Assembly (NCBI GenBank): GCA_947449315.1
Contig: CANFRC010000003.1
Location: forward strand, 124,001-188,000
From: Bacteroidota bacterium
GTDB lineage: Bacteria > Bacteroidota > Bacteroidia > 2-12-FULL-35-15
Length of the DNA stretch: 64,000 bases
Reading direction: 5' to 3'
Position numbers and translations under genes: made by a program
Notes under the pieces: model-generated
Told to the model about the DNA's origin: nothing
Database searches by the model: none
What the model saw: the letters and a program-made list of their open reading frames with translations, nothing else
Part shown: in pieces, positions 34,160-44,035 of the stretch
Numbering within the stretch: position 1 is the first letter of the stretch
Layout: each line of letters begins with the position of its first letter

Positions 34160-35995
34160 TTAATTTTTAGCATCTAATATTTTAAACTTGTGATTTAAGT
34201 TTCCTGTAATCTGTTTAATAATATTTTCAGCTGTAATTGGCAGTCCATCGTAATTCAGAACAGAAATCAATTTTTCCGGGTTTATTCCTAATTCGATCAT
34301 CAACAAACTTTTCATTTGTGCGTCACGATTCTGCTCGATGACAAATATTTTATCATGTGAATTAATAAAGTCTTCGACTGTTTTATTAAATGGAAATGCT
34401 CTGATACGAATAGCATCCACTATTACTTTTTCTTCTTTCAAAAGATCCATCGCTTCTTCAGCAGCATATTGCGAGGTACCAAAAAACAAAATCCCATTTT
34501 TTGAATTATTTTTTTCCTGATATACTTGCGGAGGGGAAACAATTTCTTTTGCAGTATTCCATTTTTTTATTAATCGATCCATGTTACGATGATATGCATC
34601 ACTATCTTCAGTATAGGTTGCATATTCGTCGCGGGAAGTACCGCGAGTAAAGAAAGAGCCTTTTGTAGGGTGGGTTCCTGGATAGGTACGATAGGTTATT
34701 CCATCGCCATCTACATCGAGATAACGCCCAAATTTTTCTATCTTTTCAAGATCCGCTGCATTTAAAACTTTTCCTCTGTTGTATTCACGTTTATCGTCCC
34801 ATGCAAATGGTTGAGATATATGGTCATTCATTCCAAGATCTAAATCAGTCATCAGAATTACAGGTGTTTGCAACAGCTCTGCAAAATCAAAAGAATCAGC
34901 CATCATATCAAAACATTCTTTTGGTGTTGACGGAAACAATAAAACATGTTTTGTATCACCATGAGAAGCATAAGCCGCTTCCAATACATCTGACTGTTGT
35001 GTTCGTGTTGGCATTCCGGTAGAAGGGCCAGAACGCTGAACATCCACCAATACCGCCGGCACTTCCGCAAAATAAGCTAAACCCAAAAACTCATTCATCA
35101 AAGATAAACCTGGGCCACTCGTTGCAGTGAATGAACGAGCACCATTCCAATTTGCACCGATTACCATTCCAATAGCCGCTAATTCATCTTCAGCCTGAAT
35201 GATAGCAACATTGTTTTTTCCTGTTTCTTTATCCACCCGAAATTCATCTGCATAATTTCCAAATGCTTCAACAACTGATGTAGAAGGTGTGATAGGGTAC
35301 CATGCAACAACTGTTGCACCTGCGTATACTGCACCTAAGCCACAGGCAGAATTTCCATCAATCATTATCGCATCACCAATCAAATCCCTTCTTTCTAGTC
35401 TAATTTCCAATGGGTATTTAAAATTTTTATGAATATAATCCACACCCATTTGCAGGGCTTTCACATTCATCGGGATCAATTTTTCTTTTCCTTTGAATTG
35501 ATCTGCTAACAATCCTTCCAACACGCTGAACTCAATATCTAAGAGTGCAGCCAAAGCACCCACATAAATTATATTTTTAAAAAGTTGTCGTTGACGAGCA
35601 TCGGAATAAGCTTCATTACACATTTGCATCAGCGGAATGCCGATGTAATTAATATCTTCTCGAATATATTCTGCATGTAATTTTTTAGAGCTGTCGTATA
35701 AAAAATAGCCTCCTGTTCTTACACTCTTCACATCGTTCATCATACTCTGAGGATTCACAGCCACAAGAAGATCAATCCCTTCTCTACGGCCCAAATACCC
35801 TTTCTCACTCACTCTCACTTCGTACCAAGTAGGTAATCCTTGAATATTAGAAGGGAAAATATTTTTTGGTGTAACAGGAATTCCCATCCTGAATATTGCC
35901 TTTGTAAAAAGGAAATTCGCACTTGCTGAACCTGTTCCATTTACGTTTGCAAACCTTACTACGAAGTCGTTCACTTTATCTTTTTTTCCTGCCAT
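34160..35995 (-). CDS. korA: 2-oxoacid:ferredoxin oxidoreductase, fused gamma-alpha subunit
   Basis: A 611-aa protein: gamma domain (about 10-190, Gly-Thr-Gly-Ser-Ala-Ser-Ala-Asn-Phe-Leu at the start) fused to the alpha domain (about 205-600, Gly-Asn-Ser-Ala-Cys-Gly-Leu-Gly-Ala, Tyr-Pro-Ile-Thr-Pro-Ser-Thr, Ser-Gly-Pro-Gly-Leu-Ser-Leu-Met). This gamma-alpha fusion is the usual KorA layout of two-subunit enzymes. The 2-oxoacid specificity is not readable. It lies between the GltD-like gene (39 bp) and korB (36 bp), all on one strand. Confidence 0.9.
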   Translation of the reverse strand: MAGKKDKVNDFVVRFANVNGTGSASANFLFTKAIFRMGIPVTPKNIFPSNIQGLPTWYEVRVSEKGYLGRREGIDLLVAVNPQSMMNDVKSVRTGGYFLYDSSKKLHAEYIREDINYIGIPLMQMCNEAYSDARQRQLFKNIIYVGALAALLDIEFSVLEGLLADQFKGKEKLIPMNVKALQMGVDYIHKNFKYPLEIRLERRDLIGDAIMIDGNSACGLGAVYAGATVVAWYPITPSTSVVEAFGNYADEFRVDKETGKNNVAIIQAEDELAAIGMVIGANWNGARSFTATSGPGLSLMNEFLGLAYFAEVPAVLVDVQRSGPSTGMPTRTQQSDVLEAAYASHGDTKHVLLFPSTPKECFDMMADSFDFAELLQTPVILMTDLDLGMNDHISQPFAWDDKREYNRGKVLNAADLEKIEKFGRYLDVDGDGITYRTYPGTHPTKGSFFTRGTSRDEYATYTEDSDAYHRNMDRLIKKWNTAKEIVSPPQVYQEKNNSKNGILFFGTSQYAAEEAMDLLKEEKVIVDAIRIRAFPFNKTVEDFINSHDKIFVIEQNRDAQMKSLLMIELGINPEKLISVLNYDGLPITAENIIKQITGNLNHKFKILDAKN

Positions 35996-36034
35996 GATAT
36001 TCGTCTTGTTCTATTTATTTTTTTGCCTATTGAT

Positions 36035-37828
36035 TTATTTATGAGAGGCGCAACCACTATGTGCTTTCGTTACATTGTAAAAGAATTTTTGCATATCCCA
36101 TGCAGAAGTAGGACATCTTTCTGCACACAAACCGCAATGCAAACAAACATTTTCATCTTTCACCATTACACGATTTGTTTTCAGTTCGGATGAAACATAT
36201 AAATCCTGCGTATGATTTGTTGCAGGCATTTTTAACATTGAACGAAGATCATTTTCTTCTGCATTCTCCGTAAAAGTGATACAAGCAGTCGGACAAATAT
36301 CTACGCAAGCATCGCATTCAATACATTTGTCGGTAGCAAATACAGTTTGCACGTCACAATTCAAACAACGCTCTGCTTCTTTAAATCCTGTTGCAATGTC
36401 AAACCCTAATTCAACTTCTTTTTTTCGGTTTGTTAGTGTTACCTTTTTTTCAGCTTGCGGTACCGCGTATCTTTTATCCGTTTCAACAGCACTATCATAA
36501 GCCCATTCATGAATACCCATTTTTTGACTCACCAAATTAACAAACGGAGAAGGGCGAACATTTAGATCTTCCCCTTTACACATCAAGTCAATGGAAATTG
36601 CCGCCTGATGCCCTTGAGCAACAGCTGTAATAACATTTTTAGGACCGAATGCAGCATCTCCACCAAAAAATACTTGTTTATGTGTAGATGCAAAAGTTGT
36701 TTCATGAACTACAGGCATGTTCCATTTATCGAATTCAATTCCCAAATCTTTTTCAATCCAAGGAAAACTATTCTCCTGACCAACAGCTACCAATACATCA
36801 TCCGCTTCAATAAAAACTTCCTGTTCGCCAGCTGAGACTAATTGTCTTTTGCCTTTCTCATCATAAACGGCTTTCACCTTATCGAACATCATCCCCTTCA
36901 ACTTACCATTTTCAATTACAAACGATTTCGGAACGTGATTGTCAATAATAGGAATATCTTCATGAGCCGCATCTTCCTTTTCCCAGGGCGATGCTTTCAT
37001 TTCAGAAAAAGGGCTTCTTACCACTACCTTAACTTGTTCACCGCCTAATCTGCGGGCTGTGCGACAACAATCCATAGCTGTGTTTCCACCTCCCAGCACA
37101 ATAACTTTTTTTCCGATCTTGCTTGTATGTTCAAAAGCAACGCTACTCAGCCAATTAATACCGATGTGAATATTGGCATCTCCTTCTTTTCGTCCGGGTA
37201 GATCCGGAAGATCTCTTCCGCGAGGAGCTCCTGTACCAACAAAAATAGCATCGTACTCTTTCGCCATCAAGTCTTTCATGCTCGAAACAAAATGATTAAA
37301 ATGCGTATGTATTCCAAGATCCAAAATAAAATTCACCTCTTCATTCAACACCGTCTCTGGCAAACGGAAAGAAGGAATTTGGCTTCTCATGAAGCCTCCG
37401 CCTAATTTTTGCTCATCAAATAAATGTATCTCATAACCTAATGGAGCCAGATCACGCGCTACGGTTAATGCAGCAGGACCGCCACCCACAAGCGCAACTT
37501 TTTTTCCATTTGATTTAAAAGGACCTTGGGGCATGTGTTTTTTTACATCTCCTTTATTATCAGCAGCAACCCGCTTTAACCTGCAAATAGCTACCGGCTC
37601 TTCTTCTACTCGACCTCTGCGACAAGCTGGTTCACAAGGGCGGTCGCACGTACGACCCAATACACCTGGAAAAACATTTGAATCCCAGTTGACCATATAC
37701 GCCTCTGTATATTTTTCTTCTGCAATTAATCTGATATACTCTGGCACTGGAGTATGCGCAGGACAGGCATGTTGACAATCGACCACTTTATGGAAATACT
37801 CCGGGTCATTAATGTTTGTTGGTTTCAA
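36035..37828 (-). CDS. GltD-like FAD/NAD(P) oxidoreductase with C-terminal 4Fe-4S ferredoxin domain
   Basis: A 597-aa flavoprotein. N-terminal Fe-S region (Cys-Gln-His-Ala-Cys-Pro; Cys-Asp-Arg-Pro-Cys-Glu-Pro-Ala-Cys-Arg), FAD site Gly-Gly-Gly-Pro-Ala-Ala, NAD(P) site Gly-Gly-Gly-Asn-Thr-Ala, then Cys-Ile-Glu-Cys-Asp-Ala-Cys-Val-Asp-Ile-Cys-Pro and Cys-Leu-His-Cys-Gly-Leu-Cys-Ala-Glu-Arg-Cys-Pro for two 4Fe-4S clusters. It resembles the glutamate synthase small subunit, but no large subunit is here. Its place ahead of korAB suggests it couples NAD(P)H with ferredoxin or passes electrons from KorAB; this is inference. Confidence 0.88.
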   Translation of the reverse strand: MKPTNINDPEYFHKVVDCQHACPAHTPVPEYIRLIAEEKYTEAYMVNWDSNVFPGVLGRTCDRPCEPACRRGRVEEEPVAICRLKRVAADNKGDVKKHMPQGPFKSNGKKVALVGGGPAALTVARDLAPLGYEIHLFDEQKLGGGFMRSQIPSFRLPETVLNEEVNFILDLGIHTHFNHFVSSMKDLMAKEYDAIFVGTGAPRGRDLPDLPGRKEGDANIHIGINWLSSVAFEHTSKIGKKVIVLGGGNTAMDCCRTARRLGGEQVKVVVRSPFSEMKASPWEKEDAAHEDIPIIDNHVPKSFVIENGKLKGMMFDKVKAVYDEKGKRQLVSAGEQEVFIEADDVLVAVGQENSFPWIEKDLGIEFDKWNMPVVHETTFASTHKQVFFGGDAAFGPKNVITAVAQGHQAAISIDLMCKGEDLNVRPSPFVNLVSQKMGIHEWAYDSAVETDKRYAVPQAEKKVTLTNRKKEVELGFDIATGFKEAERCLNCDVQTVFATDKCIECDACVDICPTACITFTENAEENDLRSMLKMPATNHTQDLYVSSELKTNRVMVKDENVCLHCGLCAERCPTSAWDMQKFFYNVTKAHSGCASHK

Positions 37829-37989
37829 TTATGTATGTTTTAAATTATTTTTTTCAATGTTTTGAAATAAATAAAAGTAGTAACTACCTTATTTATAATA
37901 AAGACCAAATTGGAAATTTTTGAGAACAAAAGCAAGAAAAGTTATCTTATTTTACTACAAATAAAACCCTGATTTACAAGAAGATAAAC

Positions 37990-38343
37990 TTACTTAGATT
38001 TATAGTGATTACGAATTACCACTTTTTGTAATTCACGTTTAATGATTAAGTCGGTAACGATAGCAGAAAATGATTCGGAAGAATTTTCATGGACTGCCTT
38101 TTTTATTTGCTCTTCATTTAGATCGATCCGATAAAGTATGCCAAGAAATTTTTGATGATTTGAAGAAATGAGTTTACTAATATGAGGTTCTACTTGTTCA
38201 AATAATTCTTCGTATGCATTGAAAGCATTTCCAGAAAATTTTACTTCCATTCCAAACATATCAAAATCTTTTATGATTTGACTGGCCGTATCCTTAATCA
38301 GATCAAGACGATTTATATATTTTGAGAGGTTGGTAAAGTCCAT
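37990..38343 (-). CDS. Conserved hypothetical helical protein
   Basis: A 117-aa, mostly helical cytosolic protein with no signal peptide, membrane segment or known motif. It is acidic in the middle and basic at the C-terminus (Arg-Asn-His-Tyr-Lys-Ser-Lys). It lies 12 bp after the 2Fe-2S protein gene at the end of a run of five genes, so it is probably co-transcribed with them. I do not recognise a family function. Confidence 0.7.
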   Translation of the reverse strand: MDFTNLSKYINRLDLIKDTASQIIKDFDMFGMEVKFSGNAFNAYEELFEQVEPHISKLISSNHQKFLGILYRIDLNEEQIKKAVHENSSESFSAIVTDLIIKRELQKVVIRNHYKSK

Positions 38344-38355
38344 CTAGAAATGGAA

Positions 38356-38688
38356 CTAGGCTGTTTTTTTGCTACGGACGAACTCTAATTTCAGTCTTTC
38401 CACAACACGATTATTTATGATATGCTCTTGAATGATTTCATCCACATCACTTAACTCCACTCCCACATAAAAAACACCTTCTGGATATATTACAACCGTT
38501 TGTCCGAAATCACAAATATCCAAACAGCCCGCTTTTTGCGCACGAAGTTTTATTGGAAGATGTAAGTCCTTTAGTTTTTTCTTGAATGCATCCACAATTT
38601 CCAACCCATGAGATTCTCCACAACTTTTTCTTGGGGCTCCTTCTGCACGCTGATTGGTACAGATAAATATATGTTTGTCGTAAATCAT
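38356..38688 (-). CDS. Thioredoxin-like 2Fe-2S ferredoxin
   Basis: A 110-aa protein with Cys10, Cys23, Cys55 and Cys59 in the spacing of thioredoxin-fold (Shethna-type) 2Fe-2S ferredoxins: Cys-Thr-Asn-Gln, Ser-Cys-Gly, then Cys-Leu-Asp-Ile-Cys. Electron-transfer partner is unknown. Its ATG overlaps the stop of the polyprenyl synthase gene by four bases (ATGA), indicating coupling. Confidence 0.9.
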   Translation of the reverse strand: MIYDKHIFICTNQRAEGAPRKSCGESHGLEIVDAFKKKLKDLHLPIKLRAQKAGCLDICDFGQTVVIYPEGVFYVGVELSDVDEIIQEHIINNRVVERLKLEFVRSKKTA

Positions 38689-39665
38689 ACTTCCCTCATC
38701 ATTAAACTATCTGCAAAAGCAATTAAATTTTGTTTCTTTGATTCTTCGACAGGGATATCCGACAAAAATGTGAGCGCTAAGTCGAAATGTTTTTTCATTT
38801 CTACCCGTGCCAATTCTTTTACATTTAAAAAATTATAAATATTGGTCACCGCATCTACTTTTTCTTTTGCGTCGAACTGGGGTGCATTTATCCATTGCTG
38901 CAATTCTTCCTTCATATATCTATTGCCTTCCGATAGCTCTATTGCTTTTAAAAGCAAATATGTTTTTTTATTGGCTATGATATCCCCACCTTTTTGTTTT
39001 CCGAATTTTTCTACATCTGCAAATACATCCAAAATATCATCTTGTAATTGGAATGCAATACCAATGTGTTTTCCGAAATCATATAATCGTTGTGCGTCTT
39101 CTTCTTTTGCACCACCAACTAGTGCACCTATCTTAAGCGCTCCACCTAAAAGAACGGCCGTCTTTAATTCTATCATTTTCAGATATTGCGCTATCGATAC
39201 TTTCGGAAGAATCTCATAATTCATATCATATTGTTGTCCTTCACAAACCTTTACTGCTGTATCGCTAAAGATCTCTAACAACCTAGAAAGATTAGCCATA
39301 TCCGATTTACATATCTCCTGATATGCACGAACCATCATCGCATCTCCACTTAATATTGCAATATTGTTATTCCATTTTTCATGCACTGTTTGCTGACTCC
39401 TCCTTAAAGGAGCATTGTCCATAAGATCGTCATGGACCAATGTAAAATTATGAAACAGCTCAATGGCCAAAGCCGGATGCAATGCTTTTGAAGAATCACC
39501 TCCAAAAAAATCGCAAGCCATTAGTACCAATACAGGACGCAACCTTTTTCCGCCAAGCGACATGATATAGGAAATAGGCTCATAAAGCTCTTTGGGGTTA
39601 GCGCCAAAACTTTTACCTTTTATTATTTTTTCAACTTGATCTTGATATGAGGAAATGGAATTCAA
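38685..39665 (-). CDS. Polyprenyl diphosphate synthase
   Basis: A 326-aa all-trans polyprenyl synthase. First Asp-rich motif His-Asp-Asp-Leu-Met-Asp-Asn, second Gln-Asp-Asp-Ile-Leu-Asp, plus Gly-Gly-Lys-Arg-Leu-Arg-Pro and an Asn-Lys-Lys-Thr-Tyr-Leu-Leu segment. It elongates isoprenyl diphosphates, probably for menaquinone side chains in this lineage. Chain length is not certain. It starts 3 bp after the epimerase stop and overlaps the ferredoxin gene. Confidence 0.93.
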   Translation of the reverse strand: MNSISSYQDQVEKIIKGKSFGANPKELYEPISYIMSLGGKRLRPVLVLMACDFFGGDSSKALHPALAIELFHNFTLVHDDLMDNAPLRRSQQTVHEKWNNNIAILSGDAMMVRAYQEICKSDMANLSRLLEIFSDTAVKVCEGQQYDMNYEILPKVSIAQYLKMIELKTAVLLGGALKIGALVGGAKEEDAQRLYDFGKHIGIAFQLQDDILDVFADVEKFGKQKGGDIIANKKTYLLLKAIELSEGNRYMKEELQQWINAPQFDAKEKVDAVTNIYNFLNVKELARVEMKKHFDLALTFLSDIPVEESKKQNLIAFADSLMMREV

Positions 39666-39668
39666 ATT

Positions 39669-40604
39669 CTATAGTATATAAGAGGTATTTTCCAATAATT
39701 TTTTCAAACCTGCTTCCAAGGAGATTGTTTCCTGAGCAAGTAGCCGTTTCATTTTAGTCGTATCCGGTTGTCTCCGTGTCATGTCACCTTCTTTCAGAGC
39801 TGGCAGATGAACTATTTTTGATTTTGAATTTGTCAATCTGATAATTGTTTGAGCTAATTCCAAAATTGTAACTTCTTTTTCTCCGCCGATATTCACAATA
39901 TCGTTCACAAATTCATTGTTGTAAAAAGCATTTGTTGTTGCAGCAATATTATCATCTATAAAACAAAAAGTACGTGTTTGTTTTCCATCGCCATAGATGG
40001 TGATATCTGCATCTAATAGTGCACTATGAATAAACTTTGAAATAACAAAATCCTTGCTTTGTTTGGGGCCATAGGTATTAAAGAATCGAAAGATGGTATA
40101 ATCCAAATCAAATTCTTTTTTAAAGGATTTCAAAAATGCTTCACCAACATTTTTTACAATAGCATAAGGCAAGCGTGAATTCAATGGCGTGGTTTCCTCA
40201 TTTTGTGGAAACTCAACAGGCTCTCCGTATACTTCAGAAGAGGACGAATAATAAATGCGTTTTACACCCGTGTTCTTTGAAAGATTCAATATATTTTTTA
40301 TTCCGACAATATCTTCTAAAACACTTACAGGATTTTCCTGTGTACGTTTTACGCCAACCATTGCGGCATAATGAAAAACATAATCAAAGGAGTAGGCATA
40401 AAAAACGCTAGAAATATCAGACAATACATTTACATCGCAGTTGATGAATTTAATATTGTTATGTTCTGAAGTTGGTATTTTTGCAATACTTCCAGTAAGC
40501 AAATTATCTACAATCACAATTTGATTTTCTACATTCTCAGCTAATTTTGCTGTAAGGTAACTTGGTATAAATCCTGCGCCCCCTGTAATTAATATTTTCG
40601 ACAT
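39669..40604 (-). CDS. NAD-dependent nucleotide-sugar epimerase/dehydratase
   Basis: A 311-aa extended SDR. The dinucleotide motif is Gly-Gly-Ala-Gly-Phe-Ile-Pro-Ser-Tyr-Leu, with Pro in place of the third Gly. Catalytic Ser-Ser-Ser-Glu-Val-Tyr-Gly and Tyr-Ala-Ile-Val-Lys are present. It is closest in feel to UDP-glucuronate decarboxylase or dTDP-glucose dehydratase relatives. It sits 17 bp downstream of rfbA, so a dTDP-sugar substrate is plausible but unproven. Confidence 0.85.
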   Translation of the reverse strand: MSKILITGGAGFIPSYLTAKLAENVENQIVIVDNLLTGSIAKIPTSEHNNIKFINCDVNVLSDISSVFYAYSFDYVFHYAAMVGVKRTQENPVSVLEDIVGIKNILNLSKNTGVKRIYYSSSSEVYGEPVEFPQNEETTPLNSRLPYAIVKNVGEAFLKSFKKEFDLDYTIFRFFNTYGPKQSKDFVISKFIHSALLDADITIYGDGKQTRTFCFIDDNIAATTNAFYNNEFVNDIVNIGGEKEVTILELAQTIIRLTNSKSKIVHLPALKEGDMTRRQPDTTKMKRLLAQETISLEAGLKKLLENTSYIL

Positions 40605-40621
40605 AGTAAAATTTGTTTAAA

Positions 40622-41488
40622 TTATTGTTGCTCCGCAAGCTTCATTAAATAAGTGCCATAACCACTTTTTACTAATGGCTCAGCGATTTTTTTTAATTGA
40701 TCCTTGTTAATATATTTCATACGGTAGGCTACCTCCTCAATACATCCTATTCGTAAGCCTTGACGCTCTTCAATGACCTGTACAAATTGTCCGGCCTGCG
40801 TTAATGATTCAAAAGTTCCTGTATCCAACCAAGCTGTTCCTCTGTCCAGAATCCCTACACTCAGTTTTCCTTCTTTCAAATAATGCTTATTTACATCTGT
40901 AATTTCATATTCGCCTCGTGCACTTGGTTTTAAAGTTTTTGCCACCTCCACCACACTATTATCATAAAAATAAAGTCCAGGAACTGCATAATTTGATTTC
41001 GGCTTTACTGGTTTCTCTTCAATGGATATCGCTATTCCTTTGTCATCAAATTCCACAACGCCATACCTTTCAGGATCTGAAACATGGTAAGCAAAAACAA
41101 CTCCTCCTTCCGGATCCTGATGTTTCTGCAACAATCTACCTAAACCAGCACCATAAAAAATATTATCCCCTAACACCAAAGCCACTTTATCCTTTCCGAT
41201 AAATTTCTCACCAATTACAAATGCTTGTGCTAATCCATTCGGAATCTCCTGAACAGCATAGCTAAATTTACAACCCAAATTTTCTCCGTTCCCCAACAAT
41301 CTTTCAAAACTTGGAAGGTCGTGTGGAGTGGAGATAATCAAAACTTCAGAAATACCTGCCATCATCAATACTGACAAAGGATAGTAGATCATCGGCTTGT
41401 TATAGATTGGCATTAATTGCTTACTAACAGCAAGTGTTAAAGGGTGCAAACGAGTACCAGAACCACCTGCTAAAATTATTCCTTTCAT
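40622..41488 (-). CDS. rfbA: Glucose-1-phosphate thymidylyltransferase
   Basis: A 288-aa nucleotidyltransferase. [11 protein letters not shown] at the start, Leu-Gly-Asp-Asn-Ile-Phe-Tyr-Gly, Glu-Lys-Pro and Gly-Thr-Ala-Trp-Leu-Asp-Thr-Gly-Thr near the end. It makes dTDP-glucose for surface sugars. The usual rfbB, rfbC and rfbD partners are absent here; the next gene is a single epimerase/dehydratase. It heads a run of five leftward genes. Confidence 0.95.
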   Translation of the reverse strand: MKGIILAGGSGTRLHPLTLAVSKQLMPIYNKPMIYYPLSVLMMAGISEVLIISTPHDLPSFERLLGNGENLGCKFSYAVQEIPNGLAQAFVIGEKFIGKDKVALVLGDNIFYGAGLGRLLQKHQDPEGGVVFAYHVSDPERYGVVEFDDKGIAISIEEKPVKPKSNYAVPGLYFYDNSVVEVAKTLKPSARGEYEITDVNKHYLKEGKLSVGILDRGTAWLDTGTFESLTQAGQFVQVIEERQGLRIGCIEEVAYRMKYINKDQLKKIAEPLVKSGYGTYLMKLAEQQ

Positions 41489-41560
41489 TTTTTAAAGTAT
41501 TAGTTTTTAGGTATCAAAAAAAATTAAGGTTATTATTACTTTTAAAAATCAAAACAAAAA

Positions 41561-41590
41561 AGAAGCGATTCTATGCAATGCATCACTTCT
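41561..41590 (-). terminator. Terminator of the MMPL transporter gene
   Basis: Arms 41561-41569 and 41582-41590 form a 9-bp stem that is perfect on the minus strand if one G-U pair is counted, followed by TTTTTTGTTTTGATT. It begins 3 bp after the transporter stop codon. Confidence 0.85.
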
Positions 41591-41593
41591 ATA

Positions 41594-44035
41594 TTATTTT
41601 TTATTCTCTATTTCCAATTCATCTAGATTGATATCTACTTCTTCATCATAAACATCAATAAGTGGTTCTTGTAAAAATGCTTTATTGGTTAACCTCTTTT
41701 CCAGGGATAATAAAAAGCAAGGTAACAAAATAAGATTCGAGCAATAAGCAATTAGCAAAGTGATTGATATTAAAATTCCAAGAGCTGCTGTTCCGCCAAA
41801 ACTGGATGCGGAAAATATTCCGAAACCACAAAATAAGATGATTGCGGTGTAGATCATACTTACACCTGTTTCGCGTATTGTTAATGAAACTGTTTTTGAA
41901 ATACTTTTTTGATTGTGTTTGAATTCCTGTCTGTATTTGGTAAGAAAATACAAGGTCCCATCAGAAGCAATTCCAAAGGCAATACTAAAAACGAGTATTG
42001 TACTTGGTTTGATATAAATATGGAAAAAGCCCATGATCCCAGCCGTAATCAACAGCGGAACCAAACTAGGAATAACAGAGATAAGGATCATGCGAGGTGA
42101 CATAAACAAGGTGTACATCACGATGGCAATCAGTAAAATGGCCAACAGTACACTTTCAAGTAAATTCTGAACAAGAAATTGATTTCCTTTTAGAAACATC
42201 ACACTATTGCCTGTGATATTTACGGTATAACTCTTGTCGCCTGTTAAAAATTTATTTGTCTCCGGATCAAAATTAAAAATGGTATCTATTTGAGGTTTTA
42301 GCTTATCTATCAATTTGGCCATTTCAAGGGACCCAACATCTTTCATCTGGATGCTGAAACGGGTATACCTTTTTGTACTGTCAATAAAAGCAGCAAACAT
42401 ATTTTGTTTGCCTTTTTCTTCGGGTTTTACAAACGCTGAAAGATTCTGCAATTCCATTGCCCCTGGTAATCGGAAAGATTTTTTATCCCCGTCGTTATAA
42501 GCCTGATTAAAAAACTTTATGCCCTCCACAACAGAAAGCGATTTAGAAAATACACCAGAAAAATTTGTATCGTTTTTAAATAGTTTCCCTAATTTATCAA
42601 TCTTATAAAGTGTTCTCCCGCCATCTGCAAAAACGCCATTTGGCTTTTTGGTATCGATACTAATTTCAAAAGGTATAACGCCTTTGTAATTTTTTTCCAA
42701 ATACTTCAGATCCAATAATATCGGATCTTTTTTTGGTAAGTCGTCTACCACATATCCAAGAGGCAATATTTTTGTCATTCCGTAAAGTGAAATTGCTACC
42801 ACAATTATTACAGTTGCATAAATCCTAGGTCGGAAATGATGTACCCAGTAGTCAATTTTTTGTAAAATTTTAGTAATGACTTTACTTTGTAAATGTTTGG
42901 TATGATTGACTGAAGGTGAAGGAAGTAAACTAAAAACAATTGGAACCAGCATCATCGAAATTGCGTATGTGAGCATGACACTAATAGATGATATCAACCC
43001 GAATTCAAAAAGAACCTGACTGTCTGTTGAACAAAAAACAGCAAACCCGATGGAGGTGGTAACATTTGCCATAAAGAGAGAGATCCCCACTTTTTCAATC
43101 GAGCGGGAAAGTGCTTTCATTTTATTGTTATGGATTTTATATTCTGTATGGTATTTATTCAATAACATAATACAGTTAGGAACTCCAATCACAATCAATA
43201 AAGGCGGGATCAATCCGGTTAAAACAGAAATATGATACCCCATCAAAACTAATATTCCGACCGACCAAATAACACCGACAAAAACCACAGCCAATGAAAA
43301 TACTACGGGCAAAAATGATCTAAAGAATAACATCAATATTATTGCTGTTACAATGAGTGCCAACAACATAAACAGAGTCATTTCACTTTGAATCTTGCGA
43401 GCTACTGCTGTGCGTATATATGGCATTCCAGAATAATGAACCACAATGTTTGTTTTAGCTACAAACTTTTCGACTTGGGCTTTAATGGAGTCTACGATAG
43501 CTAATCTATTTTTAGTGTTTAACAATTTATTGTCAAACGTAATTGCCATTATTGTAGAATGAGTGGTATCATTGTAAATAAATCCCTTGTAAAAAGGCAA
43601 TTGACTGATGACCTGCCTGATACTATCTAACTCTAGCTGAGTTTTCGGGTTTCTATTTAAAACTGGTAAATTTTCAAACTTTTCTAAACTATCATTCTTA
43701 ATAATCGTTTGCATTCTGGCGAGCGACAATACATTTTTTACTCCAAAAACATCTTTTACGGAATCGCCAAGTTCATACCAAGCATTGAAATTTTTAAGTT
43801 CATATAGGTTGCTATCGGAAATTGCGATGAACATGACAGCACCGTCTTGTCCAAAGCGAGCTTTAAATTTTTTATATTCTATTGCTGTGCTGTCGTGATC
43901 TGGAAGAAGCTTCGGCGCTTCATATGAAAGTTGCGCTTGCAATGCACAATACCCAAGATAAGTAGTTATCACTCCAAGAGTGATAATAATGGCGAGTCTA
44001 TTCCTTAATATAAATTTTGCAATTGATGCCCACAT
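41594..44035 (-). CDS. RND/MMPL-family transporter (Patched-like)
   Basis: An 813-aa membrane protein with an N-terminal helix, a periplasmic loop, five or six helices with a sterol-sensing-like cluster (about 215-380), a second large periplasmic loop (about 425-620) and five more helices (about 625-785). The C-terminus is acidic. Family members export lipids or hydrophobic compounds; the absence of adaptor and outer-membrane partners suggests lipid movement within the envelope. It ends in its own terminator, so it is separate from rfbA. Confidence 0.88.
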   Translation of the reverse strand: MWASIAKFILRNRLAIIITLGVITTYLGYCALQAQLSYEAPKLLPDHDSTAIEYKKFKARFGQDGAVMFIAISDSNLYELKNFNAWYELGDSVKDVFGVKNVLSLARMQTIIKNDSLEKFENLPVLNRNPKTQLELDSIRQVISQLPFYKGFIYNDTTHSTIMAITFDNKLLNTKNRLAIVDSIKAQVEKFVAKTNIVVHYSGMPYIRTAVARKIQSEMTLFMLLALIVTAIILMLFFRSFLPVVFSLAVVFVGVIWSVGILVLMGYHISVLTGLIPPLLIVIGVPNCIMLLNKYHTEYKIHNNKMKALSRSIEKVGISLFMANVTTSIGFAVFCSTDSQVLFEFGLISSISVMLTYAISMMLVPIVFSLLPSPSVNHTKHLQSKVITKILQKIDYWVHHFRPRIYATVIIVVAISLYGMTKILPLGYVVDDLPKKDPILLDLKYLEKNYKGVIPFEISIDTKKPNGVFADGGRTLYKIDKLGKLFKNDTNFSGVFSKSLSVVEGIKFFNQAYNDGDKKSFRLPGAMELQNLSAFVKPEEKGKQNMFAAFIDSTKRYTRFSIQMKDVGSLEMAKLIDKLKPQIDTIFNFDPETNKFLTGDKSYTVNITGNSVMFLKGNQFLVQNLLESVLLAILLIAIVMYTLFMSPRMILISVIPSLVPLLITAGIMGFFHIYIKPSTILVFSIAFGIASDGTLYFLTKYRQEFKHNQKSISKTVSLTIRETGVSMIYTAIILFCGFGIFSASSFGGTAALGILISITLLIAYCSNLILLPCFLLSLEKRLTNKAFLQEPLIDVYDEEVDINLDELEIENKK

